Of a DNA stretch of 64,000 nucleotides, positions 27,682-37,232 are shown one piece after another (within the stretch, counting starts at the first letter, position 1; each line of letters begins with the position of its first letter). Source of the DNA: Verrucomicrobiaceae bacterium (GTDB taxonomy: Bacteria; Verrucomicrobiota; Verrucomicrobiia; Verrucomicrobiales; Akkermansiaceae); assembly GCA_027485995.1 (NCBI GenBank), contig JAIXPW010000043.1, positions 22,372-86,371 of the forward strand, read 5' to 3'. A program made the translations under genes and the position numbers. The notes beneath the pieces are model-generated. The model worked only from the letters and a program-made list of their open reading frames with translations. It was not told the DNA's origin and made no database searches.

Positions 27682-30600
27682 ATGAAACCCAATCGTTTTC
27701 TCATGTCCCGCTCCTTCCTCGGAACTGGAATCTCCCTGTGCTTCGCAGCTTCATTTTCAGGTGGTCCGGTCGCCCAAGCCGCCCCCATCATCTGGCGGGC
27801 TCCCACCACGATTTCCGCAGACTCCGACATCCAGACGGTGGGTGGCTTGGTTTATGCCTACAACGCTTCGAACACGAACCAAACGGTGAACGGGGTGACG
27901 TTCACCGGGGTGAGCAGTCAGACCGCGTGGGGAACCGGCCTGAGTCTGACCCTGGCTGCCAGCCCGGGCAACAATGTCACAGCTTTCGACGACGGCGGCT
28001 GGGGCACCTTCGGAGGCGGAGCTTCCTACAAAGCCATGCTGGCCGGGGCCTCCTACAACGGCGGAGCTGCGGCCACCCTCACCCTCAACACGCTCACCTC
28101 CGGCCATCGCTACCTCTCCCAGTTCTGGGTGAACGACACCCGCGCCACAGGTTCCGGACGCATCGAAACCGCAACCAGTACCGGGGGAAACACCATCACG
28201 CTCGACTTCAATGACACAAATGCGGCCGGTGGATTGGGGCAGTTCGCGATTGGAGTATTCCTCGCCAACTCCACGACCCAGGCATTCACCCTCGATGGCA
28301 ATACTTCGTCCCAGATCAATGCCATACAGCTGCGCGACGTGACCAACCTTGGCAATTGGGTTGGCACGGGCGGCGCGACCTGGGATTCCTCCACCACAGC
28401 GAATTTCGCCAGCAACCTGTGGGACGCCGCCTTGGTTGCAACCACTTTCAACGTGGCCGCTTCCACGCTCGATGGGGTCGTTTTCGCCGACAACTACTGG
28501 AACAACGGCACCGCCACCGCCGTCACCCAAAACTCGGTGACCATCGCCGACGGCGGCGTCTCCACCGGCAACGTGTTTTTCGAAAACAGCTCGGCACTTT
28601 CCTACACAATCAGCAGTCCGGACGCCAACGGCATCACTGGAGGCACCCGGGTCAACGTCACAGGCGGAGGCTCCGTCATCCTTGAAGGGACCCACTCCTA
28701 TTCAGGCGGGACCCATATCGGATCGGGCACGCTGCAAATCGGCAATGCGGGTTTGACCGGCACGGTGGGCTCAGGAGCCATATCGAACAGCGGCACGCTC
28801 GTTTTCAACCGCACCAACTCCTACTCCCTTGCCGCCGGCAATCTGGTCACCGGAGCAGGTGCCGTGACGCTGGCGAATACGGGTGCGGTCACCACGTCGG
28901 TTGACAACCAGTTCAATACCACCGGAACATTGAACTTCGGAGCCAGCAACGGTTCCACCACGGTTTCCTCCCTCGATCTTGGCAATGGCGGTTCATCCTT
29001 CGGATCGCTGAACGTCATCACCAACAGCACAAGCGCCAACACCATCACCGTTGGTGCCGGCAGAACCCTCAACATCAGCGGAGCGGTCAGCATCGGCGCC
29101 TCGAACGGCACCACCAACCTCACCCTCACCGGTGCCAGCGGCACCCTCGCCATCAACAACGGCGGCGGCGCGACCAACAACAACTTTTACATCGGTGGCG
29201 GACTCACGGCGACCGGCACGCTCAACATGAGCGGTCTCGGCACCTTCAATGCCAACCTCGGCACCGGCACCTTCGCCGTCGGCAACGGCTCGACGAACGG
29301 CAGCGGCGCGATTCCATTCACCGCCATCCTCGCACCCACCAGCACCCTCAGCGCCACGAAGGTCAGCGTCGGCGGCGGCTTCGGCAACACGACCAATGCC
29401 TCCGCCTACACCCTGCGCCTCGGCAGCGGCACCAATACGATCAACACCACCGACCTCTACGTCGGAGTTTACAACAACCAGGGCCGTGGAAACGTCAACA
29501 CCACGCTCAACTTCAACACCACCACCGGAACGCTCACCCTCCGTGGCCTGACCGGCGGCAGCTCCCGAGCCAACGTCCACATCGGCGAAAACCAGGGTGG
29601 CAGCACCGGCACCGCCAGCGGCGGCAAGTTCGATCTCGGCGGCTCGGCCAGCACCGGCCTGTCCAGCGGCAATGCGGACCTGTTGATCAACAATCTGATC
29701 ATCTCGAGGCGCACTGCGGGTTCAAATGACACTTCCAGCATGACCTTCCGCAGCGGGGTCCTGGACGTGAACGCGCTGACGATGGGCAACAGCACCGGCG
29801 GCAACAACGCCACCAGCACGCTCACGCTCAACGGTGGATCGGTGATTTTCAATACCGCCGTCACTCTCGGTTTGGCCTCCAGCACCGGCACCGGCAACGC
29901 CACCATGAACGTCGCCGGAGCCACGGTCACCTCCACCCCGGGCCTCGTGATGGGCAACCGCACGAGCGGGACGGTCAATTCCACGGTCAACCTCAGCGCC
30001 GGTTCCCTAACCCTCGGCGGCGCCATCACCACCGTCGGAGACACCAACACCACCCTCACCCTGAGCGGCGGCACGCTCGACCTCGGCGGCAACAGCATCG
30101 GCACCGCATTGGCTGCCATCGACACCTTCACGATCAACCCCGCCACCGCCGCCGAGCTGAAGAACGTCGGCACCATCAACGGCATGGCGGGCATCACCAA
30201 GGCCGGCGTGGGCGTTCTAACACTGAATGCCAACAGCTACTCCGGACCGACCGCCATCAATGCGGGCACCGTACTGATCGATGGCGCGGACGACCTTGGC
30301 GATGCCTCGGCCACCAACACGATTTCACTCAACGGCAGCACCCTGCGCTCGTCCTCGGGAACCTACAGCCTTGGGACCAATCGCACCCTCGATTTGACCA
30401 ACACGAACACGATCGCCAACGACTCGGGGGCCCTCACCGTCGATGGAATCATCACTGGCGCAGGCGCGCTGACGATTGGATCGTCCACCGTCGGTGCCGA
30501 TGTGACCCTGACAGGTGACAACACCTTTACCGGCAGCGTCGCTTTCGGCGGAACCAACGTACAACCCCAGGGCAAACTGACCCTCACCCACTCCGGTGCC

Positions 30601-31797
30601 CTCGGCGTCGGGCCCAAGACGGTCACCGCCACCAGCAGCACCGGAGCGACCGGCGGGATCCACTTGCAGAACAACATCACGCTTGCCTCCAACCTCTCTT
30701 TCACCACCAGCGGCTTCGCGCTTTACAACGACTCCGGCAACAACACCGTGAATGGCAATGTCACGATGGCTGCCGGAAACGGAAACACCGTCATCACCTC
30801 CAACAGCGGGCTTCTCACCCTGAACGGCGACTTCACCGCCAGCACCACGATCCGGAACCTGCTGCTTCTCGGGAACGGGGATGGAATCCTGAACGGGGAT
30901 GTTTCCAATGGAGCCACGGCGGCCCTTGAAATCCGCAAGAGCAGCGGCACCGGCACCTGGACGCTGACCGGCACCAACACCAACACCGGGCCCACCACGG
31001 TCGCTGCCGGCAAACTGGTCGTCAGCGGATCACTCGGGGCGTCGAATGTCACCGTGCAGAACAACGCGACGCTCGGTGGCAATGGCAATCTCGGCGGCAA
31101 TCTGACCATCGAATCCGGTGGTCGCCACGCCCTCGCCGTCGCCGCAACCTCAGGCACCCAAGTGACCCGCGCCATCGCCGGCAGCTTGACCCTCACGCCT
31201 GGCCACATCCTCGACCTCAGCGCCGCCACCACTCCCGCGCCCGGCACCTACATCCTCGCCACGGCGGCGGGCGGAATCACCGGCACCCTCGGCACCGTGA
31301 ATCTAACAGGCCTGACCGGCAGCGTCGCCATCAACGGCAACAACCTCGAATTGACGGTCGCTGGCCCCTCCGGTTTCACTTCATGGATCGGTGGCTTCGG
31401 ACTCGCCCTCGCCGATCGGGATCCTGCCGACGATCCCGACAACGACGGCCTGTCCAACCTGCTGGAATTCGTGCTGAATGGCACCCCGTCGGTTTCCGAT
31501 GCGTCGATTCTGCCGGATCTCGTCGTCACCGCCACCGACTTCGAGTTCACCTATCAACGCCGTGACGACTCGGTGTCTCCGGAAACCACCCAGACCTTCC
31601 AGTGGGGAAGCACCCTGGCCTCATGGCCGGGAAGTGTGGTCGTGACCGCTGGTGGAGGCTCCTTCCCACCCGCGACGATCACCATCAGCCCCGGCACGCC
31701 GGACGATGGAGTCACCGACACCGTGAAAGTCAGCATTCCGAAATCCGAAGCCGTCGGAGGCAAACTGTTCGGCCGCATCCTCGTCAACCGGCCCTGA
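27682..31797 (+). CDS. secreted PATR autotransporter-type repeat protein
   Basis: 1371 residues from the ATG at 27682; an upstream in-frame start at 27574 would put a charged tail before the signal peptide. The signal peptide (MSRSFLGTGISLCFAAS region) is followed by the N-terminal domain with TTISADSDIQTVGGLVYA and NQTVNGVTFTG. About 1000 residues of Gly/Ser/Thr/Asn-rich beta-solenoid repeats come next (GVLTLNANSYSGPTAINAG and similar, the TIGR02601 PATR signature). A C-terminal module has DPDNDGLSNLLEFVLNG (Ca-binding, thrombospondin-3 type) and ends KLFGRILVNRP. No classical autotransporter beta-barrel is visible, so export and attachment are unknown. Confidence 0.85.
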   Translation: MKPNRFLMSRSFLGTGISLCFAASFSGGPVAQAAPIIWRAPTTISADSDIQTVGGLVYAYNASNTNQTVNGVTFTGVSSQTAWGTGLSLTLAASPGNNVTAFDDGGWGTFGGGASYKAMLAGASYNGGAAATLTLNTLTSGHRYLSQFWVNDTRATGSGRIETATSTGGNTITLDFNDTNAAGGLGQFAIGVFLANSTTQAFTLDGNTSSQINAIQLRDVTNLGNWVGTGGATWDSSTTANFASNLWDAALVATTFNVAASTLDGVVFADNYWNNGTATAVTQNSVTIADGGVSTGNVFFENSSALSYTISSPDANGITGGTRVNVTGGGSVILEGTHSYSGGTHIGSGTLQIGNAGLTGTVGSGAISNSGTLVFNRTNSYSLAAGNLVTGAGAVTLANTGAVTTSVDNQFNTTGTLNFGASNGSTTVSSLDLGNGGSSFGSLNVITNSTSANTITVGAGRTLNISGAVSIGASNGTTNLTLTGASGTLAINNGGGATNNNFYIGGGLTATGTLNMSGLGTFNANLGTGTFAVGNGSTNGSGAIPFTAILAPTSTLSATKVSVGGGFGNTTNASAYTLRLGSGTNTINTTDLYVGVYNNQGRGNVNTTLNFNTTTGTLTLRGLTGGSSRANVHIGENQGGSTGTASGGKFDLGGSASTGLSSGNADLLINNLIISRRTAGSNDTSSMTFRSGVLDVNALTMGNSTGGNNATSTLTLNGGSVIFNTAVTLGLASSTGTGNATMNVAGATVTSTPGLVMGNRTSGTVNSTVNLSAGSLTLGGAITTVGDTNTTLTLSGGTLDLGGNSIGTALAAIDTFTINPATAAELKNVGTINGMAGITKAGVGVLTLNANSYSGPTAINAGTVLIDGADDLGDASATNTISLNGSTLRSSSGTYSLGTNRTLDLTNTNTIANDSGALTVDGIITGAGALTIGSSTVGADVTLTGDNTFTGSVAFGGTNVQPQGKLTLTHSGALGVGPKTVTATSSTGATGGIHLQNNITLASNLSFTTSGFALYNDSGNNTVNGNVTMAAGNGNTVITSNSGLLTLNGDFTASTTIRNLLLLGNGDGILNGDVSNGATAALEIRKSSGTGTWTLTGTNTNTGPTTVAAGKLVVSGSLGASNVTVQNNATLGGNGNLGGNLTIESGGRHALAVAATSGTQVTRAIAGSLTLTPGHILDLSAATTPAPGTYILATAAGGITGTLGTVNLTGLTGSVAINGNNLELTVAGPSGFTSWIGGFGLALADRDPADDPDNDGLSNLLEFVLNGTPSVSDASILPDLVVTATDFEFTYQRRDDSVSPETTQTFQWGSTLASWPGSVVVTAGGGSFPPATITISPGTPDDGVTDTVKVSIPKSEAVGGKLFGRILVNRP

Positions 31798-31799
31798 TT

Positions 31800-31845
31800 C
31801 CGCGAGGTGCTTTTGATCTAACAGGACCCTCACCCGTCCTCGCGG
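31800..31845. repeat. 8-bp inverted repeat enclosing a TCTAACAG octamer
   Basis: CCGCGAGG at 31800-31807 is repeated inverted (CCTCGCGG) at 31838-31845, with a TCTAACAG octamer at 31817-31824 between them. It lies in the 59-bp gap after the PATR gene and before its truncated copy. It could be a terminator-like hairpin with a large loop or a protein site. Confidence 0.5.
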
Positions 31846-31856
31846 CCCTTCCAATC

Positions 31857-32354
31857 ATGAAACGAAATCCTTCCAACGAGTTTACCCGTCGTCGGGTTTT
31901 GACCCGCCTTGCATGGGTTGCCGCTTGGACCGCTTTGGCGGCACCGGTCATCGACGCGGCTCCCATCATCTGGGATCCGGCGACGACAATTTCCGCGGAT
32001 ACGGACGTCATGACGGCGGGCGGTTTGGTAGATGCCTGCAATGCCTCGAACACCAATCAAACGGTGAACGGAGTGGTGTTTACCGGCGTAATCAGCCAAA
32101 GGGGCTCGGGCACGGGTGGGAGTCTCAACTTGGTCAGCGGCGGCGGATATACCATTACGTTGGACCACAACAGAACCAACGTCTCCTGCAGTGTGAGGCA
32201 GTTCAGCACGGTCGTGCTTCCCGCCAATGCAGCCACCCAGGCGTTGCGGTTCCGCCGCCGCAGGGGAGCGGGAACGACTTCCGGATCGTTGGAGGATAGA
32301 GGAAACCAGAAACCATTCGAAGGAGGATCCGCATTGAAGAAGGAACGTGCCTGA
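31857..32354 (+). pseudogene. truncated partial copy of the PATR protein N-terminus
   Basis: A 165-residue frame from the ATG at 31857. Residues ~1-60 repeat the neighbour's start with changes: a Tat-like signal (TRRRVLTRLAWVAAW), then APIIWDPATTISADTD and NASNTNQTVNGVVFTG. The next ~70 residues of the parent N-terminal domain are missing. A rejoined segment follows (TITLDHNRTNVSCSVRQF, matching the parent's TITLDFNDTN..GGLGQF), and then an unrelated basic tail with no repeats. It is probably a decayed tandem duplicate with an internal deletion and a frame change near the end. A functional small secreted protein cannot be excluded. Confidence 0.7.
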
Positions 32355-32381
32355 TCCTCCGGGTTGCCCACACCACCAGTC

Positions 32382-35300
32382 ATGCCCCAGTTCCGATTCT
32401 TCATTCCGACCCTCCTTCCCACTGCGATCGCGTTGTTCACGGCTTCGTCGTCTTCTGCCGCAACGAAGACCTGGGACGGCGGAGCTGCCACCGCGAACTG
32501 GTCGGATGCCGCTAACTGGAACGCCAATGGCGCACCGACCACGTCGGATGCCGTCCTGCTCGACAACAGCACCGTCAATCCGCTCCCCCAGATCAACGCG
32601 CAGTCCGGAGCGAATTGCGGCACGCTGACCCTTGACGGCGCGATCAGTGGAACCTTCCTCAACTACGCCGGAGCCACTCCGCTGGTGACCAACCTCTATG
32701 GAGCAAGCATCAACGCCGCGAACACCGGGCCGCTGATCCGGATCACCACGAACGCACCCACTTCTCTAACCGCCAACAAGATCAACTTCCAACTCCGCAC
32801 AAATGGCGAGCTGTTCGTCGCCTCCGGCAAATCCTTCACCCTCTCGAACTCCTACCTCTCGCAAAACGGCACCCGCTCGCTCACCAAAACCGGCGGCGGC
32901 ACCGTCCAGTTCTCCGGCAGCGGCTCGTCCGTCACCTTCACCGGCGGACTCAACATGGCGGAGGGAGTCTGGAACGCCGGGACCGACACCGAGGATCTAC
33001 CGGTCGCAGGCACCATCACCTTCACCAACCCGTCCGGCACCGCCGCCACCATCACCTCGACGAATTCGCACAGCATCGCCGCCCTTGCCGGCGGAAACTC
33101 CAACAGCGAGTTCTACGCCACCGGTGCCACCGGCCTGACCCTGACCGGCTCCTCCAACACAACCTTCAGCGGCCGACTCCGCGGCAACACCAAACTCACC
33201 CACAATGGCACCGGCTCGCTGACCCTGAACGGCAGCAACACCTTCACCGGAGCCACCACCCTCAATGCCGGCACTCTCGCCCTCGGTGCCTCCGGAAGCA
33301 TTTCCGGAACACCCTCGATCACCATCGCCAGCGGCGCGAACTTCAACGTCTCCGCCCTCGCCGCAGGCTTCACCCTCGGCTCCGGCAAGACGATCTCCGG
33401 CAGTGGCACCGTCACCGGAAATCTAACAGCAACCTCCGACGCCACCCTCTCTCCCGGCGGCAGCGGCGTCGACACCCTCACCCTCACCAACGGCCTGACC
33501 CTCGCCGCGGGCTCCCACCTCGATCTCGATCTCAACGGCCCCACCACCCACGACTCCATCACCGTCTCCGGCGGCAACGTCTCCCTTGCCGGTTCCCTCG
33601 ATGCCACTCTCGGCTATTCGCCCGCCATCGGCGACACCCTCTATCTCCTCCACAACACCGGCACGGGCACCACCACCGGCACGCTCTCGGGCATTGCCGA
33701 CGGCGGAAAAATCGACCTAGGAGGCAAGTGGTGGCGCGTCAGCTTCACCTCCGACTTCGGCGGCGCGGGCTTTCTAACAAACGGCGCTGGCAACGACGTC
33801 GCGATCCAACGCATCGACGATCCCTCTCCCGGCGGCAGCGCCATCACCACCGTCGGCGCGACCACTGGCCAGCTCATCAAGCTCTCGATCACCTGGCTCG
33901 ACAACGCCACCACCGAAACCGGCTACAAGATCTATCAGGTCCTCGACGACTCTTCCCTGCTCCTTCTCACGACGCTTCCCGCCAACTCCACCAACTTTTC
34001 CAACACCGTCGCCAACTACTCCAGCCACCGCTACGCCATCCAGGCCATCGACGCCGCCGGAAACCTCGGCGACCTCAGCTACACCGAACCCGTCCAGGTC
34101 GGCAGCACCTTCGAGGACCGCAAGAATCACCTGCTCGATCACCTCAACACCGACGTCCCCAACCTCGGCCAGACCGGTGGCGGACCGCACCGGATCGGCC
34201 GCACCGGCTTTTGGTATGGCAACGCCCGGCTGCAGCGCGGCGACACCACGAATGGAATCAACTACATCACCGCCGCCGTCGAAGACGCCAGCGCCGAGAA
34301 CCCGAACGCCGGCTTCTCGCTCTGGCCCGGCATGGATTCGTACCTGCGCTGGAATGGCTCCTTCCCGCAGTCGCTCAAGGACCGCTATCAGCAGGTCTAC
34401 ACCACCAGCGACCTCTACGACAATTCGGCCACGCCGAACCAGCGCTTCATGACCTGCACCGCCTCCTACCTCGCCAACGGCGTCTGGGGCCCGTCGGTGA
34501 ACTCGGTCTCCAGCGCTTCCTATGCCACCGGCGATCACACCGGAAAAGCCTACCTCGAATCCATCATCAACAACGTCCCCTTCCGCGGCTACCCGGAGCA
34601 CAACTCGACGCAGTATCTCGTTTACACCGTCGGCCCGATGATGACGCTCGCCGACTTCGCCCCCGACCCGGTCTTTAAAAACAAGGCCCGCATGGCCCTC
34701 GACTGGGCGATGGCCGAGGCCGCCTCTGCCATGCAGAACGGCCGCTGGGTCACCCCCGTCACCCGCGGCCGCGTCGCCGATACCCAGGATGGCTACAGCA
34801 ACACCGGCTTCGCCTGGTGGCTGCTCTATGGCGGACCCTTGCCCGGCGACATGCTCGATTCGTCAAACGCCACCGTCCTCACCTCGCCCACGTTCACCGG
34901 CCTGCTGCCCGAGCTCACCCGCGCCGCCACCGATCGCACGCAAAGCTATACCCGCCGCACCTTTGCCCAGCGCAGCGCCGGCCCGCAGCTCGCCTACTTC
35001 AAGCAAACCTGGACGACCCCAACCTACGCTCTAACAAGTCAGGTCGAAGGCACCGTCAGCGGCTTCAACGCCGATGGCAGCATCATCCTCTCCAACCTCA
35101 ACACCACCGCCATCCAGGACGGCTACCAGGGCCAGCGCTGGTCGCTCAGTTGGGACGATGCCCCCGCCGCCGAGTCCTCGCTCTACCTCGCCACGCCCAC
35201 CACCTACAGCGGCACCACCAGCGGCATCTCCATCTACGAGGACACCCTCCAGCACGAGGACACCATGCTCGCCGTTTACAACATCCCCGCCACCGGCGGA

Positions 35301-37232
35301 ACCGGCGGGAACAACGGCGACTGGCCGAACCAGTGGATCCAGGGCCGCATCCCCGGCGGCGATCTCGCGCGCATCGACGAAGCCGCCACCACCGGCCGCC
35401 TCTTCCTCCACTACAAGGGCCTGCTCGTTTCGATCTATCTCAGCAAGCCCTTCACCTGGTCGAGCAGCCCCAACATCCCCTGCACCAAAGCCGGCCTCGC
35501 CATCGAAACCGCGCCGCAGTCCGAGTATCCGCAAGCCACCGCCGCCGACCGGCTCGCCGCCTTCCGCGCCGACGTGGTTTCCAACAACCCCGACATCACC
35601 AACATCACCGCAGCCTCGCCCCGCTTGATCTACACCAACCGCCACGGCCGCGTGCTCGATCTCACCTACGGTCTCGCCGGGAAAATCGACGGCATCACCG
35701 TGGACTACCAAAGCTGGCCGATGCTTGAAGACCCGTGGATGTATCAGGCCCAGAACGGCCACCTCCACCTCTTCGGCCCCAACCGCGTGGTCACCTCGAA
35801 CTACTACGACTGGACGAAATCCATCAACAACCGACCCGTCGTGAGCGCGAACGCAACCGTCCCGGCCACCTCAGGCGCGCCCGTCGAGATCGATCTTTCC
35901 GCCCGCGTCGCGGATTCCGAGACGCCCGACAATCAACTCCACTTCACCGTCTCGAATCCCTCGAACGGCAGCGTCGTCCTCCTCCCCGACGGCAAGACCG
36001 CGCGCTTCACGCCCACCGCATCCGGCCCCGCCGCCTTCGACTTCATCACCCGCGACCGCGGCATCCACCCGCGTGTGGTCTGCCACTACGACTTCGAATC
36101 CTCCACCACCCGCGACGCCAGCGGCCAAACGCGCGAAGCCACGCAAACCCTTGTCGGCACTGGCATCTCGGTCCTGGAAAACGACAAGCCGGCCCCGCTC
36201 GGCTCTAACAGCATCAAAAGCCTCCGACTCACTGAGACCAGCACGAACGCCGCCAAACTCTCCCGCCTGGTCACCCGCACCAACCTTGAAATGAGCAACG
36301 GCAGTTGGACCTTCGCCACCTGGTTCAAGCGCGCCAGCCGCAACACCGACGACTTCCTCTTCTACATCGGCGCGGGAGATGGTTTCAGCGGCAATGGCGA
36401 CGAACTCCAGCTCCGCTGCGGCGGCAACGCTGACACCCTCCGCCTCGAACACTACAACGCCGCCAACGCCAACGACCTCACCCTCGTCAGCCCCGTCACC
36501 GCCTTGCAAAATGTCTGGCACCACGCCGCCGTCACCTTTGAGAAGACCGCCGACAATACCGGCACCGTCCGCCTCTACCTCAACGGCACCCAGGTCGGCT
36601 CTCCCACCGCCGTGACCTGGTCGCTGAGGCAGGATCTCGCACTCGTCCTCGGCGGTGTCACCAGCAACAGCTCCGGCGTCGCCTCACGCTACTTCAACGG
36701 CTGGCTCGACGACGCCGCCCTGTTTCGCGGCGCGATGTCGGCATCGGACATCGCCAGTCTCGCCAAACAAAGCGTCGCCACCTTCAGCGGCCTCTCCGCC
36801 AGCGCCAGCGTCGCCCTTTCCGCCTCCGCCGCCTCGCCTTGGGAAGACTGGCGCGCCGCGAACTTCAACACCACCGAACTCGCCGATCCTCTTGTCAGCG
36901 GACCTGATGCCGACAAGGACCGCGACGGCATCGTCAACCTCCTCGAATACGCCACCGCCACCAACCCGGGGATTTCTAACACGATCCCGGCCTCCGCCGA
37001 AAGGAAGGGTGCCACCCTCGAGTTCACCTACACCCGCGACAAGGCCGCCACCGACCTGAGCTATCTCGTGAGATGGAGCGAAACCCTCGCTCCCGGCTCT
37101 TGGAGCACCGCCGGCATCGCCGACCAGAATCCCGCGCCTCTCTCGGAAACCGCCACCACCAAGACCCTCCGCATCCTCGTCCCTGCCGGAAACAACCGGA
37201 GATTTGTCCGCCTCGAAGTCACCCATCCATGA
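32382..37232 (+). CDS. large secreted PATR + alpha/alpha-like + LamG protein
   Basis: 1616 residues from the ATG at 32382; a TTG at 32364 is in frame. A signal peptide (PTLLPTAIALFTASSSSA) is followed by PATR repeats to ~430 and a FnIII-like domain at ~494-575 (LSITWLDNATTETGYKIYQ). A large ~560-residue domain (576-1140) is rich in aromatic and helical sequence, with features like RTGFWYGNARLQRG and GYSNTGFAWWLLYGG that I cannot assign. It may be a lyase or glycosidase toroid. A cadherin/VCBS-like Ig domain (~1150-1226) and a LamG jellyroll (~1230-1470, NVWHHAAVTFEK) precede the C-terminal module (ELADPLVSGPDADKDRDG..., ending RRFVRLEVTHP). It is first in an ATGA-coupled operon with the next two genes. 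Three TCTAACA copies lie in it besides two full octamers. Confidence 0.78.
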   Translation: MPQFRFFIPTLLPTAIALFTASSSSAATKTWDGGAATANWSDAANWNANGAPTTSDAVLLDNSTVNPLPQINAQSGANCGTLTLDGAISGTFLNYAGATPLVTNLYGASINAANTGPLIRITTNAPTSLTANKINFQLRTNGELFVASGKSFTLSNSYLSQNGTRSLTKTGGGTVQFSGSGSSVTFTGGLNMAEGVWNAGTDTEDLPVAGTITFTNPSGTAATITSTNSHSIAALAGGNSNSEFYATGATGLTLTGSSNTTFSGRLRGNTKLTHNGTGSLTLNGSNTFTGATTLNAGTLALGASGSISGTPSITIASGANFNVSALAAGFTLGSGKTISGSGTVTGNLTATSDATLSPGGSGVDTLTLTNGLTLAAGSHLDLDLNGPTTHDSITVSGGNVSLAGSLDATLGYSPAIGDTLYLLHNTGTGTTTGTLSGIADGGKIDLGGKWWRVSFTSDFGGAGFLTNGAGNDVAIQRIDDPSPGGSAITTVGATTGQLIKLSITWLDNATTETGYKIYQVLDDSSLLLLTTLPANSTNFSNTVANYSSHRYAIQAIDAAGNLGDLSYTEPVQVGSTFEDRKNHLLDHLNTDVPNLGQTGGGPHRIGRTGFWYGNARLQRGDTTNGINYITAAVEDASAENPNAGFSLWPGMDSYLRWNGSFPQSLKDRYQQVYTTSDLYDNSATPNQRFMTCTASYLANGVWGPSVNSVSSASYATGDHTGKAYLESIINNVPFRGYPEHNSTQYLVYTVGPMMTLADFAPDPVFKNKARMALDWAMAEAASAMQNGRWVTPVTRGRVADTQDGYSNTGFAWWLLYGGPLPGDMLDSSNATVLTSPTFTGLLPELTRAATDRTQSYTRRTFAQRSAGPQLAYFKQTWTTPTYALTSQVEGTVSGFNADGSIILSNLNTTAIQDGYQGQRWSLSWDDAPAAESSLYLATPTTYSGTTSGISIYEDTLQHEDTMLAVYNIPATGGTGGNNGDWPNQWIQGRIPGGDLARIDEAATTGRLFLHYKGLLVSIYLSKPFTWSSSPNIPCTKAGLAIETAPQSEYPQATAADRLAAFRADVVSNNPDITNITAASPRLIYTNRHGRVLDLTYGLAGKIDGITVDYQSWPMLEDPWMYQAQNGHLHLFGPNRVVTSNYYDWTKSINNRPVVSANATVPATSGAPVEIDLSARVADSETPDNQLHFTVSNPSNGSVVLLPDGKTARFTPTASGPAAFDFITRDRGIHPRVVCHYDFESSTTRDASGQTREATQTLVGTGISVLENDKPAPLGSNSIKSLRLTETSTNAAKLSRLVTRTNLEMSNGSWTFATWFKRASRNTDDFLFYIGAGDGFSGNGDELQLRCGGNADTLRLEHYNAANANDLTLVSPVTALQNVWHHAAVTFEKTADNTGTVRLYLNGTQVGSPTAVTWSLRQDLALVLGGVTSNSSGVASRYFNGWLDDAALFRGAMSASDIASLAKQSVATFSGLSASASVALSASAASPWEDWRAANFNTTELADPLVSGPDADKDRDGIVNLLEYATATNPGISNTIPASAERKGATLEFTYTRDKAATDLSYLVRWSETLAPGSWSTAGIADQNPAPLSETATTKTLRILVPAGNNRRFVRLEVTHP

